Source: Phycisphaerae bacterium
Lineage (GTDB): Bacteria > Planctomycetota > Phycisphaerae > UBA1845
Assembly (NCBI GenBank): GCA_022072505.1
Contig: JAJVHU010000008.1
Coordinates: 189,334-253,333, forward strand
Direction of reading: 5' to 3'
DNA length: 64,000 nt
Shown: positions 42,071 to 51,198 of the stretch, in pieces
Numbering within the stretch: position 1 is the first letter of the stretch
How the letters are laid out: each line of letters starts with the position of its first letter
Translations under genes and position numbers: made by a program
The notes under the pieces: generated by a model
Databases searched by the model: none
Told to the model about the DNA's origin: nothing
What the model saw: only the letters and a program-made list of their open reading frames with translations

Positions 42071-44044
42071 ATGTCGCCGATGCCGCATATTCAAGGGGGC
42101 GCCGCCGCGGCGTCCGAGCTTGCGCCCGGCGGCGTCATACGCCACGTGATCGTCGGAACGGCGGGCCACATCGACCACGGCAAGACCTCGCTGGTCCGCG
42201 CGCTGACCGGGATCGACCCGGACCGCCTGCCGGAGGAGCAGGCCCGCGGAATGACGATCGAACTGGGCTTCGCGCACCTGCGGGTGGGCGACGTGCAGTT
42301 CGGGATCGTCGACGTTCCGGGGCACGAGCGCTTCGTGCGCACGATGGTTGCGGGGGCGCAGGGCATCGACCTCGCGCTGCTGATCGTGGCGGCGGACGAC
42401 TCGGTCATGCCGCAGACGGTCGAGCACGTCGAGATCCTCAACCTGCTCGGGGTGACGACGGGGGTGGCGGCGCTGACGAAGACGGACCGGGTGGACGCGG
42501 AGACGATCGAGCTGGTGCGAGAGGACGTGCGGGAGCTTCTTGCGGGAAGCTCGCTGAAACACGCGCCGATCGTGCCGGTCTCCTCGGTCACCGGGTCGGG
42601 GCTGGACGCGTTGCGTGAGGCGCTGGCGTCCGCGGCGGTCCGGATCGAGCGCGTTCGCGCCGGGCGCCCTTTCCGCATGTGCATCGACCGGGTGTTCAAC
42701 GTCGCGGGACGAGGGCTGGTCGTGACGGGGTCGGTCCTGCGCGGGTCGGTGACGCGCGGGGACGAACTGGAGGCGATGCCCGGCGGAGCGCATTGCCGCG
42801 TGCGTCAGTTGCAGAGTCACGGGGACGAGGCCGAGGCGGTGTCGGGAGGGACACGCGCCGCGCTGAACCTCACCGGCGTCGGGCGCGAGGACGTGGATCG
42901 AGGCTGCGAGCTGGCGACGCCGGGGTATCTGCGGCCGTCGCGCGTGCTGGACGTCCGTGTTCGCTGTCTTCCGGGCCGCACTGAGGGATTGCGCTCCGCG
43001 ACCCGGGTGCGGCTTTGCATCGGCACGCGCGAAGCGGCGGTGCGGCTGGTGCTGCTGGGAGGCGGAACGCTGGCGCCGGGCGGGAGCGCGTACGCGCAGT
43101 TGCGTTGCGGCGAGCCGCTGTCCGCGGCGCACGGACAGCGGTTCATCCTTCGAGATGAAAACGCGGCGCGGACGCTCGGCGGCGGAGTCGTTCTCCGGCC
43201 CGTCGGACGCCGGCGGCGCGGCGAGGTCGAGCAGGAGCGCGCCGCGCTGGCGCAACTGGAAAGCGCGGACCCCTCGGACCGCCTCGAAGCGCATCTTCGC
43301 GACGCGGGTTTTGTCGAACCGACGGACCTCTCCGTGTGCGCGGCGACGGGGATCGAGCTTGAGGCTCTGCCGTCGGTCTACGCGGATCTCAAGGCGCGCG
43401 GGCGTCGGGTGGCGCTGGAAGGGACGGGTCTGCACGTCGTGCCGTCGCTGCTGACGGACGTCGAGGAGCGGCTGGTCGCGTGGATGTCCCGGTTTCACAA
43501 AGATCAGCCGGAGGCTCCAGGGCGCGCGGCGGACGCGGCGGCGGGGTGGCTGGACCGGCGGTTCGCGCCGGGACTGGGGAAGGTATTGCTCGCACGCCTG
43601 ACGCGATCGGGGCGGGTCCGGACGCTGGGGCGCTTCGTGTGCCTTGCGGAGTTCGCTCCCGCCCTGAGCCGGGCGGATGAGCGTGTTCTGACGGCGATGG
43701 TGGCGGCGGTGGAGAAAGGCGGGTTCTCCCCGCCGATGCTGGATGAGATTCAGTTCGGCGAGCCGGTTGACGCGAAGCGGCGGGGGCGGCTGGCGACGTT
43801 CGCCGTGGCGACCGGCCAGCTTGTTCAGGTCCAGGACCAGTTGTACCTTCCGCCGGAGCGGGTGTCGGAGTTGAAGGAAACCGTCGGACGGATGATCCGC
43901 AGCGGCGGCGGAATCACGGTGTCTCAATTGCGGGAAGCGCTGGGCACAAGCCGCAAGTACGGCGTTCCGTATGCGGAGCATCTGGACCGGATCGGGTTCA
44001 CGCGACGGGACGGAGATGTGAGGCGCCTGACGTCCGAGGGATAG
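42071..44044 (+). CDS. selB: Selenocysteine-specific elongation factor
   Basis: Delivers selenocysteyl-tRNA to UGA codons with a SECIS element. The 657-residue protein has an N-terminal GTPase domain: P-loop [34 protein letters not shown] and TKTDR. EF-Tu-like domains 2-3 follow ([40 protein letters not shown]). The C-terminal third contains winged-helix repeats that bind SECIS RNA (about 440-657, ending [20 protein letters not shown]). An N-terminal extension of about 25 residues precedes the G domain. SelA follows 102 nt downstream. This implies the host makes selenoproteins; tRNA-Sec and selD are not in the window. Confidence 0.95.
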   Translation: MSPMPHIQGGAAAASELAPGGVIRHVIVGTAGHIDHGKTSLVRALTGIDPDRLPEEQARGMTIELGFAHLRVGDVQFGIVDVPGHERFVRTMVAGAQGIDLALLIVAADDSVMPQTVEHVEILNLLGVTTGVAALTKTDRVDAETIELVREDVRELLAGSSLKHAPIVPVSSVTGSGLDALREALASAAVRIERVRAGRPFRMCIDRVFNVAGRGLVVTGSVLRGSVTRGDELEAMPGGAHCRVRQLQSHGDEAEAVSGGTRAALNLTGVGREDVDRGCELATPGYLRPSRVLDVRVRCLPGRTEGLRSATRVRLCIGTREAAVRLVLLGGGTLAPGGSAYAQLRCGEPLSAAHGQRFILRDENAARTLGGGVVLRPVGRRRRGEVEQERAALAQLESADPSDRLEAHLRDAGFVEPTDLSVCAATGIELEALPSVYADLKARGRRVALEGTGLHVVPSLLTDVEERLVAWMSRFHKDQPEAPGRAADAAAGWLDRRFAPGLGKVLLARLTRSGRVRTLGRFVCLAEFAPALSRADERVLTAMVAAVEKGGFSPPMLDEIQFGEPVDAKRRGRLATFAVATGQLVQVQDQLYLPPERVSELKETVGRMIRSGGGITVSQLREALGTSRKYGVPYAEHLDRIGFTRRDGDVRRLTSEG

Positions 44045-44146
44045 GAAGTCGTTGCAATGCCCGCGATCAACAACCGGAACGCCCGCGCCCTCGACCTCGC
44101 GGGGCGATGACGAGGGCCGGCGGGTGCGGCTCGGTTTTGCGGCGGC

Positions 44147-45682
44147 GTGGAAGCCCGTGCGTTTCAATTGCGTCGGAATGACAACGAGCATGCGATCACC
44201 CGCATGAAGGACCGCGCGGATCATCTGCTGACGACGTTGCCGTCGATGACGGCGCTGCTGGCGCACCCGGAAGTGCGGCAGTGGAGCGAAGTCGTCACGG
44301 GGGCGCTGGTGAAGATTTCCCTGGGCGCCGCCCTTCAGCAGTTCCGGGATGCGATCCTGCAAGGACGGTTGACGACGCCCGTGGACGTCGAGGACGTCGT
44401 CGGACTGGCGGAGGAGGAGTTGACGCGCCGGTCGATGCCGTCGCTGCGGCGGGTGATCAACGCCACCGGGATCGTGCTGCACACGGGGCTGGGGCGCGCG
44501 CCGCTGTCGGCCGAGGCGATCGAAGCGATCGCGGAGACGGCCTCGGGGTACTGCAATCTCGAGTTCGATCTTTCGACCGGTCAGCGGGGTCGGAGGCTTT
44601 CGCACGTGGCGGAGCGCCTCGCCGAGTTGACCGGCGCGGAGGCGGCGCTGGTCGTGAACAACAACGCCGCGGCGACGTATCTGATTCTGCACGTGCTGGC
44701 GGAAGGGCGCGAGGTGCTTGTTTCGCGCGGGCAACTCGTCGAGATCGGCGGGAGCTTCCGTCTGCCGCAGATCATGAGCGCGGGCGGGGCGATCCTGCGG
44801 GAAGTCGGCACGACGAACCGGACGCGCGCGGCGGATTACGAGGCGGCGGCGACGGAGCGGACCGCGCTGGTGCTGCGCGTGCATCCGAGCAACTACCGGG
44901 TGGTCGGGTTCAGCGAGGAGGCGACGCCGGCGGAACTGGCGGCGCTGGCCCGGGCGCGCGGACTGCGCTACGTGGATGATCTGGGCAGCGGGGCGATCGT
45001 CGATCTGGCCGCGCACGGGTTGCCGCCGGAGCCGTGCGTGCGCGACTCGATCCGCGCGGGGGCGGACCTCGTGTGCTTCTCGGGGGACAAGCTCTTCGGC
45101 GGGCCGCAGTGCGGAATGATCGTCGGGAAGCGGGCGCTCGTGGATCGCCTCGCGGCGCATCCCCTGATGCGGGCGCTGCGCGTGGACAAGCTGACGCTCG
45201 CGGCGCTGGAGGCGACGCTGCGTCACTACGTGGACGACGCAGAGGCGCTGCGGTCCGTCCCGGCCCTGGCGATGCTGAACGCGCCGCTTGCGGAACTGGC
45301 CGACCGGGCGAACGATCTGGCGCGCCGGCTTCAGGAGGCGGCGCCGTCGGAGCGGTTCCTCGTCGGCAGCGACACGACGTACGCGGGCGGCGGGGCGATG
45401 CCCGTGGTTGAGTTTGAAACCGTTGTCGTGCGGTGGGTTCCGTCGTTCGCAACGGCGTCGGGCGCGGCGGCGCGACTGCGCGACGCGGAAGTTTCCATCG
45501 TTGCCCGCATCCGTGACGACGCGGTGTGCTTCGACATGCGGACCGTGCGTGACGCCGATCTGGAGGATCTGGTCGCCGGCGTCGAAGGCGTCGTCTACGA
45601 CGCCGCCGGAGACGAGGGAGACGTCGATGCGGACGAAGACGACGATCCTCCCGACGCCCGCGTGCGCCTGCCGGTCCTGTGA
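44147..45682 (+). CDS. selA: L-seryl-tRNA(Sec) selenium transferase
   Basis: Converts seryl-tRNA(Sec) to selenocysteyl-tRNA(Sec). The 511-residue PLP enzyme has the family core: RRVINATGIVLHTGLGRAPL, VVNNNAAATYLILHVLAEGR, VEIGGSFRLPQIMSAGGAIL and LVCFSGDKLFGGPQCGMIVG, with PLP lysine K315. The C-terminal region DAVCFDMRTVRDADLEDLVAG is normal; the last 30 residues are acidic (DEGDVDADEDDDPPD). It starts with GTG and has no good Shine-Dalgarno sequence; an ATG at 44204 is possible, but the family N-terminal helical domain favours an upstream start. Pairs with selB. Confidence 0.93.
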   Translation: MEARAFQLRRNDNEHAITRMKDRADHLLTTLPSMTALLAHPEVRQWSEVVTGALVKISLGAALQQFRDAILQGRLTTPVDVEDVVGLAEEELTRRSMPSLRRVINATGIVLHTGLGRAPLSAEAIEAIAETASGYCNLEFDLSTGQRGRRLSHVAERLAELTGAEAALVVNNNAAATYLILHVLAEGREVLVSRGQLVEIGGSFRLPQIMSAGGAILREVGTTNRTRAADYEAAATERTALVLRVHPSNYRVVGFSEEATPAELAALARARGLRYVDDLGSGAIVDLAAHGLPPEPCVRDSIRAGADLVCFSGDKLFGGPQCGMIVGKRALVDRLAAHPLMRALRVDKLTLAALEATLRHYVDDAEALRSVPALAMLNAPLAELADRANDLARRLQEAAPSERFLVGSDTTYAGGGAMPVVEFETVVVRWVPSFATASGAAARLRDAEVSIVARIRDDAVCFDMRTVRDADLEDLVAGVEGVVYDAAGDEGDVDADEDDDPPDARVRLPVL

Positions 45683-45763
45683 AGGCGTGAGAGACGGGCG
45701 TCGTGTTTTCTGTTGCCGGGCGCGCCAGGCCGGTTCGGCAATCGCGGAGAGGAGAGCGTCTCC

Positions 45764-48700
45764 TCACTCTTGACCGCGCTGCGCGATCTCGGGGGTGGGC
45801 GTCGGTCGGCTGCCGAACAACGAGTACAACGCCGGCAGCACCAGGAGCGTCAGCACGTTGTCGGAGAGAATTCCCCCGATCACGACGGTGGCCAGGGGGC
45901 GCTGCACTTCCGCGCCGACGCCCGTGTTGAGCGCCATCGGGACGAACCCCAGCGCCGCGACCAGCGCCGTCATCAGGACCGCCCGCAACCGGATCAACCG
46001 CGTCTCGAGGATGGCCTCGATCACCGGAACGCCGGCGGCGATCCGTTGCTTGATCGTCGACACCAGCACCAGCCCGCTGAGCATCGCCACGCCGGATACC
46101 GCCACGAACCCCACGCCCGCCGCCACGGTGAAGTCCATCCCGCGCAGGTGCAGCGCGACGACGCCTCCGAACGCAGCGAAGGGCGCCCCCGTCAGCACGA
46201 TCAGCGAATCCCGCACGGTTCCGGTGCTCGCATAAAGCAGAAGGAAGATGGCGACCAGCGCGAGGGGAACGATGATCAGCAGGCGCCGGTTGGCGCGCTG
46301 AAGGTGTTCGAACTGGCCCCCGAAAGCGACGAAGTATCCGGGCGGCAGCGTCATGTCCCGCGCCAACCGCGCGCGGAGGTCCGCGACGAAGCCGCCCAAG
46401 TCGCGGTCGCGGACGTTGCACTGCACGACGATCCTGCGCTTCTGCCGCTCGCGCGTGATCGTCGAGGGGCCTTCGGTCTCGACGAGCGTCGCAAGCCGCG
46501 ACAGGGGGATGCGTTCTCCGGACGCCGTGGGCACGACGAGGCTCCACAACGCGTCCGGGTCATCACGATATCGGTCGTCGAGCCTGATCACCAGATCGAA
46601 CCGCCGCTGTCCCTCGCGGATTTCGCCGATCGCGATCCCCCCGACGGCTTCGACGAGTTCGAGAACATGCGCCGCGGGCACGCCGTAGCGCGCGACGGCC
46701 TCCGGATCCACGCGCACTTCGAGCATCGGCTGACCTGTGATCTGCTCCGTCGAGACGTCCGCGCTTCCGGGCGTGGCCTCGACGACGGACTGCACCTCCC
46801 GCGCCAGGGCGCGCAGTTGCTCGAGATCGTCCCCGAAGATCTTGACCCCGACGTCGGCGCGGACGCCGGCGATCATCTCATTCATGCGCATCTCGATCGG
46901 CTGGGTGAACACGGTGCGCATTCCGGGCATGCCGGCCAGGGCGTCCGCCATCGACGCCGCCAGCTCCGCCTGGGTCTTCGCGCGGGTCCACCGGTCACGC
47001 GGCTGGAGGGTGAGAAAGACGTCCGTCAGCTCCAGGCCCATCGGATCGGTGGCGACTTCCGCCGTGCCGGTGCGGCTCCAGATGTGCCGGATCTCGTCCG
47101 GGTATTCGCGCAGCAGCAGCTTTTCCAGCTCGGTTCCGTAGCGCAGCGACTCCTCCAGCGACACTCCCGCCAGGCGGATCGTGTTGATCACGACGGCTTC
47201 CTCATACAGGCGCGGAATGAACGACGTCCCCAACTGCGTCGCCAGGTAAACGCCGAGCGCGACGCACCCCGCGCCCACGCCCACCGTCATCCATCGGAAC
47301 GCAAGCGCGAGGCGCACAAAAGGCCGGTGAATCCCGTGCGCGAACCGCACGACGACGTTTTCCCGCTCGGCGACCCTGCGCGGGAGGAGGAGGCTGCACA
47401 GCACCGGCGTCAGCGTGATCGAGAAAACCAGTGAACCGGCCAGCGCGAACACCACCGTGAGCGCCATCGGCCTGAAGAGCTTCCCCTCGATCCCCTCGAG
47501 CAGCAGGATCGGCAGGTACACGACCATGATGATGAGTTCGCCGAACATCGTCGGGCGACGCACCTCGACGGCGGCGTCGCGGATGATGTCGAGGCGCGGG
47601 CGGTTGCTCCCGAGGTCGTGCTCGCGCCCGAGGCGGCGCACGCTGTTTTCGACGAGGATGACGGAGCTGTCGACCACGAGTCCGAAGTCGATCGCGCCCA
47701 GACTCAGGAGGCTCGCCGCGATTCCGAACTGGAGCATTGAACTGAACGAAACAAGCATCGCCAGCGGAATCGCCAGCGCCACGATCAGCCCCGCGCGGAC
47801 GTTGCCCAGGAACGCAAAAAGCACGGCGACGACCAAGACCGCGCCTTCGTAGAGGTTCCTTTTCACCGTCGAAATGACGTGATCGACCAGGTCGGTCCTG
47901 CGGTAGACCCCCCGCACGTCCACGTTGTCCGGAAGCGATCGCCGGACCTCGGCGAGGCGCTCGTCCAGGCGCCGGGTCACGTCGTGGGAGTTTTCTCCCG
48001 TCAACATGAACCCCAGGCCGAGCACGACCTCGCCCGCGCCGTGCGCGGTGACGCCGCCTCGTCGGATCTCGAAGCCCTCCCGCACGTCCGCGACGTCGCG
48101 GACCTTCACGGGGACGCCGTCGTGCGCGAAAACGACGATATTGCCGATCTCATCCGCCGTCGTCGTCAGTGCGACGCCGAGCACCAGGTGCGCCTCGCCG
48201 GATCGAACGACGTAGCCGCCTCCGACGCTGCGGTTGTTGCGCTGGAGCGCTGCCGCCAGTTCGTCCAGCGTGAGGGCGTACTTGATGAGGCGGGCGGGGT
48301 CGATCAGGACTTCATACTGCTTGCGCTTCCCCCCCCAGGTGTTGATTTCCGCCACGCCGGGCACGCTGAGCATCTGCGGACGGATCACCCAGTCGTGGAG
48401 GGTCGTCAACTCCGTCAGCGATGGCGGGTGATCCCCCTTGCCGGCCAGGAGATAATGAAACACCTCCCCCAGTCCCGTCGCCACCGGTCCAAGCTCGGGA
48501 CGACCGATCCCCTCCGGCAACTCGACCGCGCCCAGCCGCTCACTGACCCGTTGTCGAGCGAAGTAGACGTCCGTCCCGTCCTCGAAGGTCGCGGTGACCT
48601 GCGACAGCCCGAATTTGGAGATCGACCGCACCTCGGCAAGGCGCGTGATCCCCGCGACGGCCGCCTCGACCGGCGCCGTCACCTGTCGCTCGATTTCCAG

Positions 48701-48874
48701 CGGCGGCAGCGCCGGCGCCACCGTGTTGATCTGCACCTGCACCGGCGTGGTGTCGGGGAAGGCGTCAATGTCCAGCCGCGACATCGACATCAGCCCCCAC
48801 GCGATCAGGACCGTCGACAGCAGGATGACCGCCAGGCGGTGGCGCAGAGACCAGTTTATGATCCAGTTCAGCAT
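45764..48874 (-). CDS. Heavy-metal efflux RND permease (CzcA/CusA type)
   Basis: A 1036-residue inner-membrane proton-driven pump with about 12 transmembrane segments. The N-terminus MLNWIINWSLRHRLAVILLS with FPDTTPVQVQINTVAPALPP is typical of CzcA/CusA proteins. The membrane-relay motif near residues 395-410 reads AIDFGLVVDSSVILVEN, the DFGxxVD form of divalent-cation (Zn/Co/Ni/Cd) pumps rather than Cu/Ag pumps; this substrate inference is tentative. The second half contains ERIPLSRLATLVETEGPSTI and ASGTVRDSLIVLTGAPFAAF-like segments. The gene follows the adaptor gene on the same strand, 53 nt downstream, so they form a pump unit. No dedicated outer-membrane factor is on this strand. Confidence 0.93.
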   Translation of the reverse strand: MLNWIINWSLRHRLAVILLSTVLIAWGLMSMSRLDIDAFPDTTPVQVQINTVAPALPPLEIERQVTAPVEAAVAGITRLAEVRSISKFGLSQVTATFEDGTDVYFARQRVSERLGAVELPEGIGRPELGPVATGLGEVFHYLLAGKGDHPPSLTELTTLHDWVIRPQMLSVPGVAEINTWGGKRKQYEVLIDPARLIKYALTLDELAAALQRNNRSVGGGYVVRSGEAHLVLGVALTTTADEIGNIVVFAHDGVPVKVRDVADVREGFEIRRGGVTAHGAGEVVLGLGFMLTGENSHDVTRRLDERLAEVRRSLPDNVDVRGVYRRTDLVDHVISTVKRNLYEGAVLVVAVLFAFLGNVRAGLIVALAIPLAMLVSFSSMLQFGIAASLLSLGAIDFGLVVDSSVILVENSVRRLGREHDLGSNRPRLDIIRDAAVEVRRPTMFGELIIMVVYLPILLLEGIEGKLFRPMALTVVFALAGSLVFSITLTPVLCSLLLPRRVAERENVVVRFAHGIHRPFVRLALAFRWMTVGVGAGCVALGVYLATQLGTSFIPRLYEEAVVINTIRLAGVSLEESLRYGTELEKLLLREYPDEIRHIWSRTGTAEVATDPMGLELTDVFLTLQPRDRWTRAKTQAELAASMADALAGMPGMRTVFTQPIEMRMNEMIAGVRADVGVKIFGDDLEQLRALAREVQSVVEATPGSADVSTEQITGQPMLEVRVDPEAVARYGVPAAHVLELVEAVGGIAIGEIREGQRRFDLVIRLDDRYRDDPDALWSLVVPTASGERIPLSRLATLVETEGPSTITRERQKRRIVVQCNVRDRDLGGFVADLRARLARDMTLPPGYFVAFGGQFEHLQRANRRLLIIVPLALVAIFLLLYASTGTVRDSLIVLTGAPFAAFGGVVALHLRGMDFTVAAGVGFVAVSGVAMLSGLVLVSTIKQRIAAGVPVIEAILETRLIRLRAVLMTALVAALGFVPMALNTGVGAEVQRPLATVVIGGILSDNVLTLLVLPALYSLFGSRPTPTPEIAQRGQE

Positions 48875-48927
48875 GATCGCGCTCTACCGTTTCAACCGCG
48901 CTCGAGCGCGGGCGTCGCAGGTCGCCG

Positions 48928-50511
48928 TCATTTCGGGAGGTCTTCGACCGCGTCGCAGCAGCCCGCGCCGATGCTGTCCTTGAGAATCTCCGTTTTCAGG
49001 AGAAAGCTGCCTTTCGTGACCACCTGCTCCTCCGGTTCAAGCCCCGCGAGCACCTCGTACTGACCCTCGACCTGATGTCCCAGGCGCACCTTCCGGGGCT
49101 TGAACACGCCTTCCTCGCCTTCCATCCTGATGAACACAAGATTGCAGCACCCGTCCCACTGAACCGCTTCTCGCGGCACCATCGTGCAGGCTTCCTCGAC
49201 GCGCGTGGCGATCCGCGCTTCGCCGAACATCGAGGCGAGGAGCAGGCCTTCGCGGTTGTCGAGTTCCACGCGGGCCTGGACGGTCCGCGTCTTCGCATCC
49301 AGGCGCGTGTCCATCCAGGTCAACCGGCCGGGGAACGACTCGCCCCGGAGGGCGTCGACGGTCACGACCGCGCTTTGTCCCACTTTGACGGACCTCAGAT
49401 CGTCCGGCGGAAGGCTGACCCTCGCCCACATCCGTCGCGTGTCCGTCAGGGTCAGGAGGGATTGCCCCGCCTCGACCCGTTCTCCGATGACGGCGGAGCG
49501 CTCGACAAGGACGCCTTCAAAAGGCGCAACCAGCTCCAGAAGCGACGACATCTCCGACTTCCGCAGCACGTCATCGACCTGGGAATCCGTCATGCCGAGG
49601 TTGCGCAGCGCCTGTCGGGCTTGTGTGACTTCAATACGGGCTTCGGCGAGCTTCGATTCCGCCTCGTACATCTCGCGCGCGGCGTTGATCTTCTGCACCG
49701 CCAGCTCCTGCTCGCGCTCGAAGTCCCCCTCGGCCAGGCGATGGCGCTCGACGGCCTGAAGCAGCCGCGCCTTGGACGCGCCAAGCTCCGCGGAATCGAC
49801 GATGACCAGAACCTCCCCTGGCGCGGTCTGAGCCCCGAGGTCTTTGCGCACCTCGACGATGACGCCCGCGGTACGGGACGACAGTCGGGCGTAACGGTTG
49901 GCGTCGTATTCGATCTCCGCGTTGCGGGTCAGTGTCCGGGTCAGGCGCATCGTGCGTGCCGCGGCATATTCAAAACCGGCGTCGCGTGCGATCTGGGGGT
50001 TGTTGAACCGAATGACGGCATCCGCCTTGGCGCAAGTGACGCTGAAGTCGCGCTGCGACCGGGGCAGGGCGGAGGTGGCGACGGCGCCGCCGGATCGATC
50101 CGCGGGGAGGGCTGCGCTTTCCTCGGCGACCGAAGTCGCGGCGGCCCGGGCGTCTGCGGACCCCGTTCTGAACGCCTCCCACCTCGCAGCCGTCTCGGGA
50201 TGGCACTTGACGCATTGCGACTCCGGCAGGCCGTGCTCCGCGCACCAGTCTCCGGCGGATTTGAACGCTTCGATCAACGAGTCGTCACAGCGGGTGCAGA
50301 CGGACTCGGGCACGCCGTGTCCGCCGCACCAGCCCTTGTCCAGCGTCGGCGCCACGGGACTGGATTCCGGTCCGATCAACCTGGCATCGACCTGTTCAGA
50401 CGCGGGATCGCCTCCCGGCGTCGCGGAGCGGTCGCAGCCGATTCCGACGGCCCCGGCTGCAATAATAAGCAGAACAGGGGCGACGCGATGTAGGCGCGCG
50501 TGCGATTTCAT
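48928..50511 (-). CDS. RND efflux adaptor with N-terminal duplicated Cys/His metal-binding module
   Basis: A 527-residue periplasmic adaptor (membrane fusion protein) lipoprotein with lipobox VGIGC. After the signal, two tandem modules of the form WCxxHGxPESxCxxC occur: GWCGGHGVPESVCTRC and DWCAEHGLPESQCVKC (about residues 61-102), likely to bind metal. The HlyD/CusB core follows with coiled-coil hairpin, lipoyl-like (VIVEVRKDLGAQTAPGEVLV) and beta-barrel domains. The C-terminal tail has GAGCC. It feeds the CzcA-like pump encoded 53 nt downstream. The paired modules are also known in other bacterial metal adaptors, but the exact metal cannot be read here. Confidence 0.9.
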   Translation of the reverse strand: MKSHARLHRVAPVLLIIAAGAVGIGCDRSATPGGDPASEQVDARLIGPESSPVAPTLDKGWCGGHGVPESVCTRCDDSLIEAFKSAGDWCAEHGLPESQCVKCHPETAARWEAFRTGSADARAAATSVAEESAALPADRSGGAVATSALPRSQRDFSVTCAKADAVIRFNNPQIARDAGFEYAAARTMRLTRTLTRNAEIEYDANRYARLSSRTAGVIVEVRKDLGAQTAPGEVLVIVDSAELGASKARLLQAVERHRLAEGDFEREQELAVQKINAAREMYEAESKLAEARIEVTQARQALRNLGMTDSQVDDVLRKSEMSSLLELVAPFEGVLVERSAVIGERVEAGQSLLTLTDTRRMWARVSLPPDDLRSVKVGQSAVVTVDALRGESFPGRLTWMDTRLDAKTRTVQARVELDNREGLLLASMFGEARIATRVEEACTMVPREAVQWDGCCNLVFIRMEGEEGVFKPRKVRLGHQVEGQYEVLAGLEPEEQVVTKGSFLLKTEILKDSIGAGCCDAVEDLPK

Positions 50512-50622
50512 GATGCATGACTCCCGGGTTTGCGTTGATCCTGGCGGCGCCGCGCAGTCGCGGCGCGCAAGAAAAGCGGTCAGGTTTTTTGTCGTTGAGC
50601 GAGGGTACCGGGCGCGCGGCCA

Positions 50623-51033
50623 TCAAATGCGCAAAGGCCGGTCCGACGCGGGGTAAGGCAGGCGGGGCGAAGCGGGGCGGAACTCGCCGCAGGCGAAGCG
50701 GCGGCCAGTCCGCACGACAGGCGAGGCGCCGTCCGTGGTGCTGAGTTCGGAGGCGATCGTGGGGGTGAGGGCGCCGTCCGCGGCGTCCGCAGGCTTGATC
50801 ACGGCGCTGCACAGGTCGGCGCACGGTCCGCACCGCTCCCTGGAGGGCGCGTCGGGCGCGAGGGGCGCGTCCTGGGGGTTCTCGCCCTCCTGGTCACAGC
50901 AACCCTGCCGACAGGTCGGATGAACCGACCGGGGTTCTTTGTGCGAGCAGCAGAGCGTCAACAACCCTCCCCGGCACAAGGCAGGCAGCAGGGCGACGCA
51001 TGTCCCCAACAGGGTCAGTGTCATACTCCGCAT
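50623..51033 (-). CDS. Small exported Cys-rich protein beside the metal-efflux operons
   Basis: A 136-residue protein with a hydrophobic N-terminal segment (MRSMTLTLLGTCVALLPALC) containing Cys, followed by Cys-rich stretches LLTLCCSHKE, PTCRQGCCDQE and CGPCADLC. The rest is disordered and ends RPLRI. The start ATG at 51033 lies 7 nt after a -10 box (leaderless). It lies upstream of the minus-strand adaptor and pump genes (112 nt), so it could be their first gene. It resembles the divergent gene product at 51199 in layout and C-terminus. No known family recognised; metal binding is inferred from Cys clusters. Confidence 0.65.
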   Translation of the reverse strand: MRSMTLTLLGTCVALLPALCRGGLLTLCCSHKEPRSVHPTCRQGCCDQEGENPQDAPLAPDAPSRERCGPCADLCSAVIKPADAADGALTPTIASELSTTDGASPVVRTGRRFACGEFRPASPRLPYPASDRPLRI

Positions 51034-51040
51034 GACGGGA

Positions 51041-51069
51041 ATGTTATCGACGGGTCCGGGCGTTTTCAA
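51041..51069 (-). promoter_or_regulatory. Leaderless promoter of the Cys-rich protein gene
   Basis: On the minus strand, TTGAAA (51069..51064) is followed after exactly 17 bp by TAACAT (51046..51041), which ends 7 nt before the ATG at 51033. This is the best-defined leaderless promoter in the window. Confidence 0.65.
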
Positions 51070-51084
51070 TCATACCGGGGGCGG

Positions 51085-51106
51085 AACCTGTCCGATGTTG
51101 CAGGTT
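51085..51106. promoter_or_regulatory. Candidate operator between divergent metal-response promoters
   Basis: AACCTG (51085-51090) and CAGGTT (51101-51106) form a perfect 6-bp inverted repeat with a 10-nt spacer, centred in the 165-bp region between the two divergent small genes. It may bind a dimeric metalloregulator. No regulator gene was recognised nearby. Confidence 0.4.
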
Positions 51107-51160
51107 TTGCGCTGCCTGGACCACGGGAATGCCTGTCGCTGCCCGCCGGGCGAAACATGC

Positions 51161-51188
51161 TGGAAAGCCTGGGGACAGCCGATATACT
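51161..51188 (+). promoter_or_regulatory. Promoter of the His/Cys-rich gene
   Basis: TGGAAA (51161-51166) and TATACT (51183-51188) are 16 bp apart. The -10 ends 10 nt before the ATG at 51199, leaving a leader of about 3-4 nt. Confidence 0.5.
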
Positions 51189-51198
51189 GAACGAGCGG

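Noticed and set aside
44045..44146. Possible tRNA-Sec between selB and selA
   Set aside because: No long acceptor/T stem combination or TCA anticodon loop is visible; the gap is only 102 bp with a partial GC-rich stem.
41753..45226. Very long minus-strand open frame opposite the antiporter, selB and selA genes
   Set aside because: Arg-rich low-complexity product with no recognisable motif; typical antisense shadow of high-GC genes.
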